From NCBI GenBank assembly GCA_009760885.1, contig CM019701.1:14976282-15040281 (forward strand): a stretch of 64,000 bases of DNA, written 5' to 3'. The position numbers and the translations under genes were made by a program. Below are positions 24,476-35,029 of this stretch, one piece after another. The notes under the pieces were generated by a model. The model was not told the DNA's origin. It was given only the letters and a program-made list of their open reading frames with translations, and did not search any database. Source of the DNA: Achatina immaculata. Lineage: Eukaryota; Mollusca; Gastropoda; Stylommatophora; Achatinidae. Each line of letters begins with the position of its first letter. Within the stretch, counting starts at the first letter, position 1.

Positions 24476-24947
24476 CAAACACACACACCACAAAAGAGAG
24501 AAGGAGAGATAGAAGAGTGAGGACAGTGGACAGAAACAAGAATGGGAGAAAGTAAGATAAATGAAGAACGTAGAGCAATCCAATATTTCAGCAAAAGCCC
24601 TTTTTTTAATGATGGCATACAAAAAACAACACAACAGATTATAAACACCAGCAATAGATGAATAATTAAACGCTAAACATTTTTTTGTATCCTCTTTGTG
24701 AGAAAAGCGGGCATGAAATGAACTGGTAAGACACAAACAAGCCATATTTGCTGTTTGAATAAGCTGTAACAGTAACTTCCATGACTGGATTTGGACCCCC
24801 CCCCCCCCAAACAAAAAAAATTTGCAAAGGTTTTTATCTACGAGTCGGACTTTCGTAATTCGAGGACTGCCTGTACTTTATCTAAATTACTTATAGACCT
24901 AATCAAATGTAAATCATCACCCATTTACTAATCTGCGCCAGAGTTAA

Positions 24948-25770
24948 TTCATTCATTTGCATGTCCCTTGCTGAACTTTGCCACCCTAACATCACTCCTG
25001 TAGGCCTCTCGGTTGTGAGCAAGATGGCCTGCCGCTGCTGCATCCATTTGCAGATCGTCAAAGATGTCTTGCAGCCAACTTCATTTTGGTCTTCCTCTCT
25101 TTCTTTTTCCCATTATATATCCTTCCAAGACGGTCTTCTCTAAATTATCATGACGTTTAATGTGTCCAAAATATTTAAGTTTTCTCTCTTTAATACTCTT
25201 TACTAGCCAGCCTTCTTCAATATTAAGCTCTTGTAGTATGGATATATTTGTTCTTTTTTGTGTCCACGATATTTGGAGAACTCTTCTGTAGCATTTACAT
25301 TCAAAGGGATGTATGTGTTTCTCAGCTGTTTTGTTAAGTGTCCAGGTCTCACAGGCATATGTTGGGATGGGAAAGATGCATGTCCTTAAAAATCTTATTT
25401 TTGTGGTTCTGTCTGCTCCTCTCCACAGATTTTTTATTTGTTTTACTTTCTGAAGAGCGATAGATGTCCTCCTTTTAATTTCCCTCATTGTATCTCCATT
25501 ATTAGTTAGTAGTGATCCAAGATATTTAAAACTCTCCACATCTTCCAGTTTTTCCTCATTGATACATATTTCTGATGCCTTGTTTGTTTTGTCAGTTGTC
25601 ATCAATTTAGTTTTCTTTGCATTAAGATAGAGGTTTTGCTCTTCGCTGCTCTTACGGACTGACATAATTAGTTTTTCCATTCCTTTTTGTGTCGTGGACA
25701 GTAATACTGTGTCATCAGTATATCTAATCTCTGGTATTTCATAACCTCCAATTGTTATGTCATCGTAATA
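24948..25770 (-). pseudogene. LINE family C, RT C-terminal part, reverse strand
   Basis: The best-kept family C copy: one frame of about 200 codons runs MEKLIMSVRKSSEEQNLYLN, then FKYLGSLLTNNGDTMREIK, LWRGADRTTKIRFLRTCIFP and EGYIMGKRKRGRPK. Just upstream the catalytic box reads RYTDDTVLL, i.e. YTDD where the 18450 copy has YADD. The end carries attcattcatttgcatg, matching the AATG-type tail of the 18450 and 42040 copies. It is 5' truncated, with a frame break after GRPK. Confidence 0.85.
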
Positions 25771-25996
25771 TTATTCGTAATAATAATTATGGAAAGTCAA
25801 AAAGATCTGATGGTGAGGCCCCCAGGCCAGATAGATCTAATTTTAACACTGGGGAAGTGTGTGAAGCAGAGGTCAGTACTAGTAATTGCGAGTAATTTTG
25901 TAATTTTCCGTCATTTCTAAGTCTCTGAGCGTGAGGTTCAGTAGGAAAGGTTGTGGCGCCATATTGTGGTAATACTTGTTCTTCACTCTTAATACC

Positions 25997-26002
25997 TCTC
26001 AT

Positions 26003-26033
<31 letters not shown>
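25997..26033. repeat. (GAT)n microsatellite
   Basis: About 12 units. Unlike other GAT runs here I could not see a LINE protein tail next to it. Confidence 0.9.
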
Positions 26034-26037
<4 letters not shown>

Positions 26038-26126
26038 CTGAATCAGCGAATAACAGAAACTGCGTCCACCGGGAGTCCACTGGACTTAAGAGCGGATTTA
26101 ATTGTTTGTTTTGTTTTGTTTTTGAA

Positions 26127-26320
26127 AGAGAGACAGAGACACAGAGACAGAGACACAGAGACAGATAGAGAGATAGAGAAAGAGAGACATAGACAGACAG
26201 AGAGAAAGACAGAAAGAGACAGAGAGACAGAGACAGAGAGAGACAGACAGAGACAGATAGAGAGATAGAGAAAGAGAGACATAGACAGACAGAGAGAAAG
26301 ACAGACAGAGACAGAGAGAG
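26127..26320. repeat. GA/ACAG-rich low-complexity repeat
   Basis: Mixed gagaca/gagata units with a duplicated block of about 95 bp. Confidence 0.9.
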
Positions 26321-26577
26321 TATGTACGTGGTATTCAACTTGTCTTAGAAAAACTGAAATGAAAATTAATATAAATATCTGAACAACTGGTTCCGGTAAA
26401 CTTGTTGAATAAAAAGTAGAACTGGACGTGATTCTCGTTTTTGGTGGTAATTTTTTTCTCTCTGTTGGCGACAACTGGGGATGCCCTGAAGCTCTGGATG
26501 AGATTTTTTGTTGTCTCATCTCTCTAGTTCGATTATTTAGAGAAAGATGACGTATTACGAGCCAGGGAACTACGTCT

Positions 26578-27535
26578 TCTCATGGTCTTATCTCACCTTC
26601 AGACTGTGGTGTCATGGTCTTATCTCACCTTCAGACTGTGCTGTCATGGTCTTATCTCACCTTCAGACTGTGCTGTCATGGTCTTATCTCACCTTCAGAC
26701 TGTGCTGTCATGGTCTTATCTCACCTTCAGACTGTGCTGTCATGGTCTTATCTCACCTACAGACTGTGCTGTCATGGTCTTATCTCACCTTCAGACTGTG
26801 GTGTCATGGTCTTATCTCACCTTCAGACTGTGCTGTCATGGTCTTATCTCACCTTCAGACTGTGCTGTCATGGTCTTATCTCACCTTCAGACTGTGGTGT
26901 CATGGTCTTGTCTCACCTTCAGACTGTGCTGTCATGATCTTGTCTCACCTTCAGACTGTGCTGTCATGATCTTGTCTCACCTTCAGACTGTGCTGTCATG
27001 ATCTTGTCTCACTTTCAGACTGTGGTTTCATGGTCTTATCTCACCTTCAGACTGTGCTGTCATGATCTTGTCTCACTTTCAGACTGTGCTGTCATGATCT
27101 TGTCTCACCTTCAGATTGTGCTGTCATGATCTTGTCTCACCTTCAGACTGTGCTGTCATGATCTTGTCTCACTTTCAGACTGTGCTGTCATGATCTTGTC
27201 TCACCTTCAGACTGTGCTGTCATGATCTTGTCTCACCTTCAGACTGTGCTGTCATGATCTTATCTCACTTTCAGACTGTGGTGTCATGGTCTTGTCTCAC
27301 CTTCAGACTGTGCTGTCATGGTCTTGTCTCACCTTCAAACTGTGCTGTCATGATCTTGTCTCACCTTCAGACTGTGGTGTCATGGTCTTGTCTCACCTTC
27401 AGACTGTGGTGTCATGGTCTTGTCTCACCTTCAGACTGTGCTGTCATGGTCTTATCTCACCTTCAGACTGTGCTGTCATGGTCTTGTCTCACCTTCAAAC
27501 TGTGGTGTCACGAATCTTGTCTCACCTTCAAGACT
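26578..27535. repeat. 32-bp minisatellite, about 30 copies
   Basis: Unit of 32 bp around cttatctcaccttcagactg. The left half is mostly tcatggtcttat and the middle mostly tcatgatcttgt, so two sub-families occupy separate blocks. Confidence 0.95.
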
Positions 27536-27789
27536 GTTTTTCTAGTAAGGGAATGTTATGATACACAACGCTGGCCAATACGGCAGAAACTGAATTGTTC
27601 CCTAGGCGGTGGAGCTTTGTAAGAAGTCCGCTTTGTAAGTTTTGTCTCCTGCGATTAAAGAGGTCCATCGTATATCGTGTCATCAGAAAACAGAAAAAAC
27701 TAACCTGAAACTCACTTGAAAACTCAATGGAGAAATAGAGGGAAGGAGGTTGATAAAGAAATATCTTGAAAAACTGACTAGATGGCAAA

Positions 27790-28131
27790 AGAACTGACGC
27801 AGGACACTGTGGGTTCAAGAACACGGCAAATGTTTATCTACAGAACTAATTGTACGGCTACTACGAATGGAAAAAGAAACAAGAGGCCCTTGTACCGCCT
27901 TGACATGGACACCTAAAGAGAGAAGAAAGAGGAGAAAGGCCATTGAGGACATGGAGATGAACAATAAGCAGGAAGGCATGGTTTGAGGTGTCTCGACTTG
28001 TTCAAGACAGGACTGGCCCGGGAACCTTTGTTGATGCCTTATGCTTCATTTGAAGTACAGAGTACTGATGATGATGATGATGATGACGATGACGATGATG
28101 ATGATAATGATGATGATGATGATGATGATGA
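27790..28131 (+). pseudogene. LINE C-terminal tail with (GAT)n 3' repeat
   Basis: Reads LLRMEKETRGPCTALTWTPK then ERRKRRK (family pattern: G-VLRM-----ALTWTP-G-RKRGRP). After a frameshift it reads SRLVQDRTGPGTFVDALC, the usual last segment. GAT repeats start right after. Short, frame-broken 3' fragment. Confidence 0.65.
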
Positions 28132-28134
28132 TAG

Positions 28135-28815
28135 CTTAACGGTACATTCCTGTGAAAGGATAAACCACATATCAAATGATTTCTTAATTAAACTATCTTC
28201 AGGGCAGCAGCATCATGTGCCAGGAACTTCAGTTTTTCTGCTACAAATGATGCAACAACGACAATAGGTCTTAAACAAATAGGAAACAACTCCATCCCTA
28301 TGGCATCTTTGTTAGTATTCCTTACATTCCAAATGTTCGGCTGTTACAACCTCGCCACCGGTCGTAGAAAATGATGTAATTTTATGCAAAGTATTACTCT
28401 TTTGGGATGTTTCAAATTATATTCATTCAAGTCCTTGTCTAATTGAAATGAAATCTCTTCCATTTCAATCTCTGTTGATGGCATGACATCTCGTCATATA
28501 CAATACTGCCTGTGATAAGATAATGACACGTTCTGGCGCGTGGAATTTTTGCCAGCAAAATTGGTCACCAAGTATTCTCCGCTGTCAATGGCCAGGTAAT
28601 GGAGGAATGTACATGACATTGCCCACCCCCCCCCCTCCATTTAAATCCATTTGTAGTTACCTGGTCGGCTAATTTTAGGGAGTTCAAGAAGCTGTTACTT
28701 AACCTATATACAAGGGTAAAGTTAATTTTTTGTGTTGTTTTCGATTGGAAACCGTTTTTGATTTTTGATTGTTGAAAAAAGCTGCATTGTATGATTTTCA
28801 GTGCAGGTTTTTTGT
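28135..28815. other. Stretch without recognisable gene
   Basis: AT-rich; poly-C near 28627-28635. Nothing assigned. Confidence 0.5.
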
Positions 28816-28817
28816 TT

Positions 28818-28924
<107 letters not shown>

Positions 28925-29184
28925 TGCCTGGTTGCCTGTCTGTCTATTTATCTCTCCACTTGTCTGTCTAAATGTCTGTCTATCTATTTATCTGCCTGAC
29001 TGTCTATTTGTCTGTCCTATTTATCTGCCTTTAATGTTGAATGAATGTTCTGGAGTGAATGTTGTGGTAAACCATATTGGCATGTATGTCCGCTTCTTTG
29101 CCCTTTTTAAAAGTAAAATTCTTTCGTTCAAGAACGACAACAATTGAAAAACAGCCCTGGGACTAAAGTGGCAACACACAAATT

Positions 29185-29530
29185 GAGCGAGACAGTTGTT
29201 AAAGATCCATAACTGCACGAGACAGTGGTTAGAGACCCATAACTACACGAGACAGAGGTTATAGATCCATAACTGCACGAGACAGTTGTTAAAGATCCAT
29301 AACTGCACGAGACAGTGGTTAGAGACCCATAACTACACGAGACAGAGGTTATAGATCCATAACTGCACGAGACAGTTGTTAAAGATCCATAACTGCACGA
29401 GACAGTGGTTATAGATCCATAACTGCACGAGACAGTGGTTAGAGACCCATAACTGCACGAGACAGTGGTTAGAGACCCATAACTGAACGAGACAGTGGTT
29501 ACAGACCCATAACTAAAAAAGACAATGATT
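29185..29530. repeat. 30-bp minisatellite with 90-bp higher-order period
   Basis: Twelve 30-bp units. Types C (gacagttgttaaagat), A (gacagtggttagagac) and B (gacagaggttatagat) follow in the order C-A-B, C-A-B, C from 29191, giving a 90-bp period. The right end is made of single A-like units. Confidence 0.95.
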
Positions 29531-29534
29531 AGAG

Positions 29535-30257
29535 ACATACAACTGTTAGTACAAATTTCGCGAATCATAAATGGCTCAGACCCTATTTTACCCTCAAACC
29601 CCCCCCCCCACCCACCCACCCCATCCATTCGATGGATTCATATAAATGGCGTTAAGTCTTATCATGTGAGCCGAGATCGAAAACATAAAACAAACCACCC
29701 GGTTCTAAACGTCAGCAAGGCTGACTGGGATGTGTCGGGCCGAAGAGCGTAGATATCGCAGCCTGGCTATAAACCGTGATATCACAGCTCTCTTTTCAAA
29801 TCGCGAACAAAGAAGAAGAAGAAAATCGCAGATCTGCATAAATCGCGCCATAAATTTCTGTTCTAGTTCATTTTTTACGAGAAATGTTAAGTAAGACTTC
29901 ACCTCTGCTTTCCTTCTAAATGTCTACTTGCAATACGAGCTCTTGATAAATGTCCCTCGGCGACCTTTCGTTCTGTGATAGACCACTTTCAATGGATTTG
30001 TCCTGTGACAAGCTAGGCCATTGAATTTTTTTTTCCTTCTGTTTTGTAATAATGCTTTAACAGGATATAGAACAAGGTTATGCCCAGAAGCATTTGCTTG
30101 CTGCAGGGGTATGAAGTGTTATTGCCTTCACATTTCTAGGCCGCTACAGCATTTGTCCTCTCTGCCTGTGTTTTACTAGGGAAACCTGGGCTATACATTT
30201 CTTTAGGCTGAGTTGACCTTGGTGTCGTTCCGTCGAGGAAAATTTTAAAAAAAAAAC
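29535..30257. other. Stretch without recognisable gene
   Basis: Poly-C at about 29598-29607 and a short GAA run at 29811-29821, possibly the tail of an unidentified retroelement fragment. Confidence 0.45.
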
Positions 30258-30335
30258 AACCTCTCGCCTGTGGATTTGAACCAAGGACTTTCTGGTCGGC
30301 AAGCGAATGCATTAACCACTACACTACTATGGCAA
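30258..30335 (-). mobile_element. tRNA-like head of a SINE or tRNA pseudogene
   Basis: On the minus strand: perfect A box TAGTGTAGTGG and perfect B box GGTTCAAATCC with tRNA-like spacing. The 5' CCATAG arm has no complementary 3' acceptor arm, so it is not a functional tRNA. A T-rich stretch follows. Confidence 0.5.
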
Positions 30336-30539
30336 AATATCAGATATTCCAAATATTAAATACTCAGCATAATAAAGTATAAGATATTTGACCAGCGTGT
30401 TACACTGATAAATTAGCACTGCCATGTTTACGATAATATTTTAAGGACTGTCTTATAACAGAAGGAAATATGCTTCTTTTGGTCGCAACAGTAATATTAT
30501 ATCACACTATGAACAGCTTTGTCACAATAGAAGTATTAT

Positions 30540-30655
30540 ATCATTCATTCACTCATTCATTTGCATGTCCCTTGCGGAACTTTGCCTCCCTAACAGCTCT
30601 CCTGTAGGCCTCTCGGTTGTGAGCAAGATGGCCTGCTGCTGATGCATCCAAGTAT
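30540..30655 (-). pseudogene. LINE family C, 3'-terminal fragment
   Basis: About 110 bp matching the 3' end of the 24948 copy (catttgcatgtcccttgc, ctctcggttgtgagcaag), with the same attcattcattc tail. It encodes the last residues of the family C protein. Confidence 0.75.
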
Positions 30656-30659
30656 TGTA

Positions 30660-31577
30660 TCACAAAAGTAATATGTTTTGTCACAGTAGTAATTTTTCGT
30701 CGCAGCAGAAATATTTTGGTCGCAATGGCGATACTGATTATACATACATACACACACACACACACATAATGTTCTATTTATGGAGCAGAGACCCTTCCCA
30801 AAAGTAAGCTTGTTAACATGACGATGTTTTGCTGGTACAGATGAAAGATTATCGCTAAACTCACCAAACACAGTCGGAACGTAAATCTGCTAAAACCACC
30901 TAACACTAAGTATCTGAGTACTTTATACTCAACCACTTCGCTGGCACGGCCCAGCAGAAAACTGGAACAAGTGCCAGCACTTGTCTCTGAGCTGGGCGCT
31001 AATTTAAGATCCATGTCAGAAAACAAACATCCTGACTCACGCGTTCTTTAATGATTAAAATGGGCGGGGCGCTCCACTCCAGATATACAGAAAACAAACG
31101 TGTAATCTACTGTGCTTTGGGCGGCACTCAATAGTCACAATGGCGTGCATAAACTTTCCGCAGTTTTACAGCTTTTATATACAGCAGATTATTTTTATTT
31201 TATCTTATTTTATTTTACATATTTCTAAAAGGATGTGTATTATTATCTCTAAATATTTGACGTTACATATTTGACTTTCGCAGCCACATCAAACAGTCAG
31301 AAATCCTGTACCTTCATGCATTATTTATAGGTCAAAGAGCAAAACCTGCGGTATTTATAGCTGACCAATGAAAGTGTATGAAATAATTGTAGTGAAATGT
31401 ATTGTATGTTTTTTTAAAAATTCCAATAATAAAACTATAATTGTTTGAACGGTATTCTTTTTAAAACAGGCATAGAGGCAAGTTCAAGAGAATTAATCAC
31501 ACGCGTCTATTTACTTCTTGAAAAATTCTTGACAAACTGCAAAAATTATGAAGAATTTTGTTGAATTTTTCATCGGT
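30660..31577. other. Stretch without recognisable gene
   Basis: Small (CA)n at 30749-30767; AT-rich on the right. No coding signal. Confidence 0.5.
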
Positions 31578-32252
31578 AAATGACATATTAGCATCGAAGA
31601 GATTGTAACATCGTGGAATAACATATTAACATCGAAGAGATTGTAACATCGTGGAATAACATATTAGCATCGAAGAGATTGTAACATCGTGGAATGACAT
31701 ATTAGCATTGAAGAGATTGTAACATCGTGGAATGACATATTAGCATCGAAGTGATTGTAACATCGTGGAATGACATATTAGCATCGAAGTGATTGTAACA
31801 TCGTGGAATGACATATTAGCATCGAAGTGATTGTAACATCGTGGAATGACATATTAGCATCGAAGAGATTGTAACATCGTGGAATGACATATTAGCATTG
31901 AAGAGATTGTAACATCGTGGAATGACATATTAGCATCGAAGTGATTGTAACATCGTGGAATGACATATTAGCATCGAAGTGATTGTAACATCGTGGAATG
32001 ACATATTAGCATCGAAGTGATTGTAACATCGTGGAATGACATATTAGCATCGAAGAGATTGTAACATCGTGGAATGACATATTAGCATTGAAGAGATTGT
32101 AACATCGTGGAATGACATATTAGCATCGAAGTGATTGTAACATCGTGGAATGACATATTAGCATCGAAGTGATTGTAACATCGTGGAATGACATATTAGC
32201 ATCGAAGTGATTGTAACATCGTGGAATGACATATTAGCATCGAAGTGATTGT
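31578..32252. repeat. 38-bp minisatellite with 190-bp higher-order period
   Basis: About 18 units built on tgacatattagcatcgaaga. A gcattg variant recurs at 31705, 31895 and 32085, spaced exactly 190 bp (five units). Within each block, gagatt and gtgatt variants keep the same order. Confidence 0.95.
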
Positions 32253-32644
32253 CTTTTTTCGTGTGTACGGGAAACTTTTTTAATCATTGTTGAAAAAAAT
32301 GGAAAAAAAAGAACTACTTCATTATGAACTATGATTTAAGAGAAGTTAAATAAAGTTTTAAAACTGATAAACAGTTTTGCCAGAAGTGGCAGACTTTAAC
32401 GTAAAGCCTGCGGTGGCCGTGTCAACGTGACCCATACTTAACTCTATCACGCCCGAATTTGTTTCCCTGCTTTGCCAGAATAAATTTTGGTGAGAAATTC
32501 TGGGAGAAGGACATTGCAAGAAAATTACTCTATAATTTAAAAATATAAGTTGGATTAGAAATGTACTGTTTTTCTGACTGATTCCTTTAGATGTGTAAGA
32601 TCTACAAATGAGGGTGGATGAGGTGGGTGGTTCAGTTTTACAAA

Positions 32645-32806
32645 AAAAAAAAAAAAAAGATAGAAGGAGTGAAAAGAGTGGGTAGAAACAAGAATGGCAG
32701 AAATATTGGATTAAAAAAAATGTTCTTCATTTATATGTGCCATTCTTACTTTCTGCCATTCTTGTTCCTACCAACTTTCTTCACTCTTTCTATTCTTTTG
32801 TTTTAT
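32645..32806. repeat. Imperfect inverted repeat (hairpin), related sequence at 24500
   Basis: The left arm (gtagaaacaagaatggcaga region) and right arm (tctgccattcttgttcctac region) are imperfect reverse complements of about 50 bp around a 50-bp centre. A third, single-arm copy lies at about 24496-24565 (agaaacaagaatgggagaaa, then aaatgaagaac). It may be a foldback element. Confidence 0.6.
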
Positions 32807-32862
32807 TTATTCCTTTTTTTTTGTGTGTGGTAAAAACTGATCTAAAAACATTGCCCGTGTTA

Positions 32863-32917
32863 TGTGTGTGTGTGTGTGTAACACACACAATGAGAGAGAG
32901 AGAGAGAGAGAGAAAGA
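32863..32917. repeat. (TG)n, inverted (AC)n and (GA)n microsatellites
   Basis: tgtgtgtgtgtgtgta directly followed by acacacaca (self-complementary), then 12 GA units. Confidence 0.9.
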
Positions 32918-32996
32918 GTTAACTTGATCTTTGCTAACGATATTTTGGTTACATCAGAATTTAGCCAGTATACTTTCTCTTTTGTTTGCTCTCAAA

Positions 32997-33272
32997 GTAG
33001 ACAAAGTCTGACATTCAAAATGGACAAAATCTGACATTCAAAGTGGACAAAGTCTGACATTCAAAGTGGACAAAGTCTGACATTCAAAGAGGACAAAGTC
33101 TGACATTCAAAGTGGACAAAGTCTGACATTCAAAGAGGACAAAGTCTGACATTCAAAGTGGACAAAGTCTGACATTCAAAGAGGACAAAGTCTGACATTC
33201 AAAGAGGACAAAGTCTGACATTCAAAGTGGACAAAATCTGACATTCAAAGTGGACAAAGTCTGATATTCATG
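32997..33272. repeat. 23-bp minisatellite, twelve copies
   Basis: Unit containing ggacaaagtctgacattcaa, alternating agtgg and agagg variants. Confidence 0.95.
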
Positions 33273-33904
33273 AGACATTTTCCCCGTGAATAACCTGAAT
33301 TCCAGAATCCCAGAGATGGTCGTATTTTGTATTCATACTGGTGAGCTTGCTCCAGGAAGTTTTCTCCCCCGTCACAGGCCAAGCTGGATCTTATATACGA
33401 TTGCATACGGTCCAGCATATCTTGATGTATATCTAGATCTCCTGAACTATATTCAATTGCACTGCTTTATTTCCATTTTGATGTGGATACGATATTTCAT
33501 ACATCTTTTTCATAATCCTCATAGCGCATGCTTAGACTTAGTTATATAAATTTGATTTTGTTTGGTTTAGTTATATAAATTTGATTTGGTTTGGTTACAT
33601 AAATATAAAATGTGAGCAATCAAACGTATGTAACTCTCAACTGCGACTTGCTTTTTTGCGAGTATAGGAATCGAGAAAACGAATGTATTTTTCTTCCAAT
33701 TTGTGAGTAAAATATGCCAGGCGGTCATAATCTGTGCGACCTGTGCCATTTATAGCCCGATTTGTTCTATGTTGTATGTATATAACCCCGTCTATTTGCC
33801 AGTTTTCCGAAGCCATTTGCACAGCACATGCAGCGCACAACATTAGAAGCAGAATTTGCTTTATAAACTAGTTCATAACGTATTCTCCCAACGTCTTGCC
33901 CGCA

Positions 33905-34035
33905 TCCTTAATGTCTACCATTCAGTTCCTTTGGAATGCCCTACCAGCTGGTGTAAAACTTATAAGTAACATTCGTTCTTATAACTTCACACTTTGTCAA
34001 CATCTGTTTTATATTGAGTATATGCCTCCCTAAGC
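33905..34035 (+). pseudogene. Possible CR1/Jockey-type LINE C-terminal tail
   Basis: Reads TIQFLWNALPAGVKLISNIR then SYNFTLCQHLF and, shortly after, a stop. The WN-LP--V--------F---L--HLF pattern is the usual end of CR1/Jockey-class RT proteins. Only this fragment is visible. Confidence 0.4.
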
Positions 34036-34254
34036 ATAATCTAAAGTAGTTTAAAGTATGGTGTGATTGTTGTGATTTTTTAATACTGCTTTTCTATAAA
34101 TTTGTTAGTTTTGAATGAGTGTAAGAATGCAAGTTTATTTCATGTTATTGCATAAATCAGAGTGTAGAGTGTATGGACAAGAGATAAGTTTATTATTTAT
34201 TTATGTAATCATTTAGTTGTGTCTTCATGATTATTATCATCTTACATCCTTCCC

Positions 34255-34562
34255 GTGCCGTTAAACGTCACATACGGCCCGCATGGTAGTTCGCCAAGAC
34301 GTCCTGTCTTCGGCGAGTTTTTCAGTCTCATCAAGGGATGTTATGCCCACTGAACTGGCTTCTCTTAACAATGTCCTCTTTAGAGTTTCACGTGGTCGAC
34401 CTATTTTTCTTCGGCCTGTTGTGTTCCATTTGATAGTTTGTTTGGGGATTCTCTGATGATTATTATGCTCGCTAACAAATGCTGACTGACTGTGACTGTG
34501 GACGGGCCTGCGTGCCCAATTCTTAACCCTTTGAAAATCAAGTATGTTCGTTCGTTCGTTCC
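34255..34562 (-). pseudogene. LINE family A, 3'-terminal fragment, reverse strand
   Basis: On the minus strand: QRIPKQTIKWNTTGRRKIGR, PRETLKRTLLREA, TEKLAEDRTSWRTTMRAVCD and a stop. This nearly repeats the C-terminus of the 35030 copy, and the sequence just after the stop (acggcacgggaaggat) is also shared. Confidence 0.85.
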
Positions 34563-34565
34563 TCA

Positions 34566-35029
34566 TTTATTGATTTAACCAAAGTTCCTTCTAAAGTTTT
34601 GTGGTTCGTACTAAAAAATCTTCGACCCGTGTGGAAATATATTCTCAGAGAAAACGTTTTGTGTGCCATCTGTGTCGCGGTGCCAAATTACAAAGTGTAG
34701 CTTCAATTTTTCACGGCAAAAATAGTCAAATGAAGAGATATCCGGGAAACAAACTCATATAGCACTATCACATTATTTTTTCAGGGCTACTAAAGCGCAA
34801 AGCACATCAAGAAACTGAAAAATAAAATGTATCACTTTTATTAATTTTGAGCAGCAAATAAAATTTCGTGCGCGGCATCGCATTTCTGTGTCCTCGGTCG
34901 CCTTGCTGCGCTGCCTAGACGGAACATAGAATTTAACTGGCAGAGATCGTTAGCCTCGAGTAACATTTTAAAAGCATCATGTTCTCTGTCTTTCAGTCAG
35001 TATTTTGGTGCCTGTATCTGGATTTTTGC
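34566..35029. other. Stretch without recognisable gene
   Basis: Unassigned AT-rich sequence between two family A LINE copies in opposite orientation. Confidence 0.5.

Noticed and set aside
30258..30335. Functional tRNA gene
   Set aside because: A and B boxes are good, but the acceptor arms do not pair, so it is called a SINE head or pseudogene.
31578..33272. Regular 23-38 bp repeats as possible CRISPR arrays
   Set aside because: Units are contiguous with no unique spacers, no cas genes are present, and the genome is eukaryotic.
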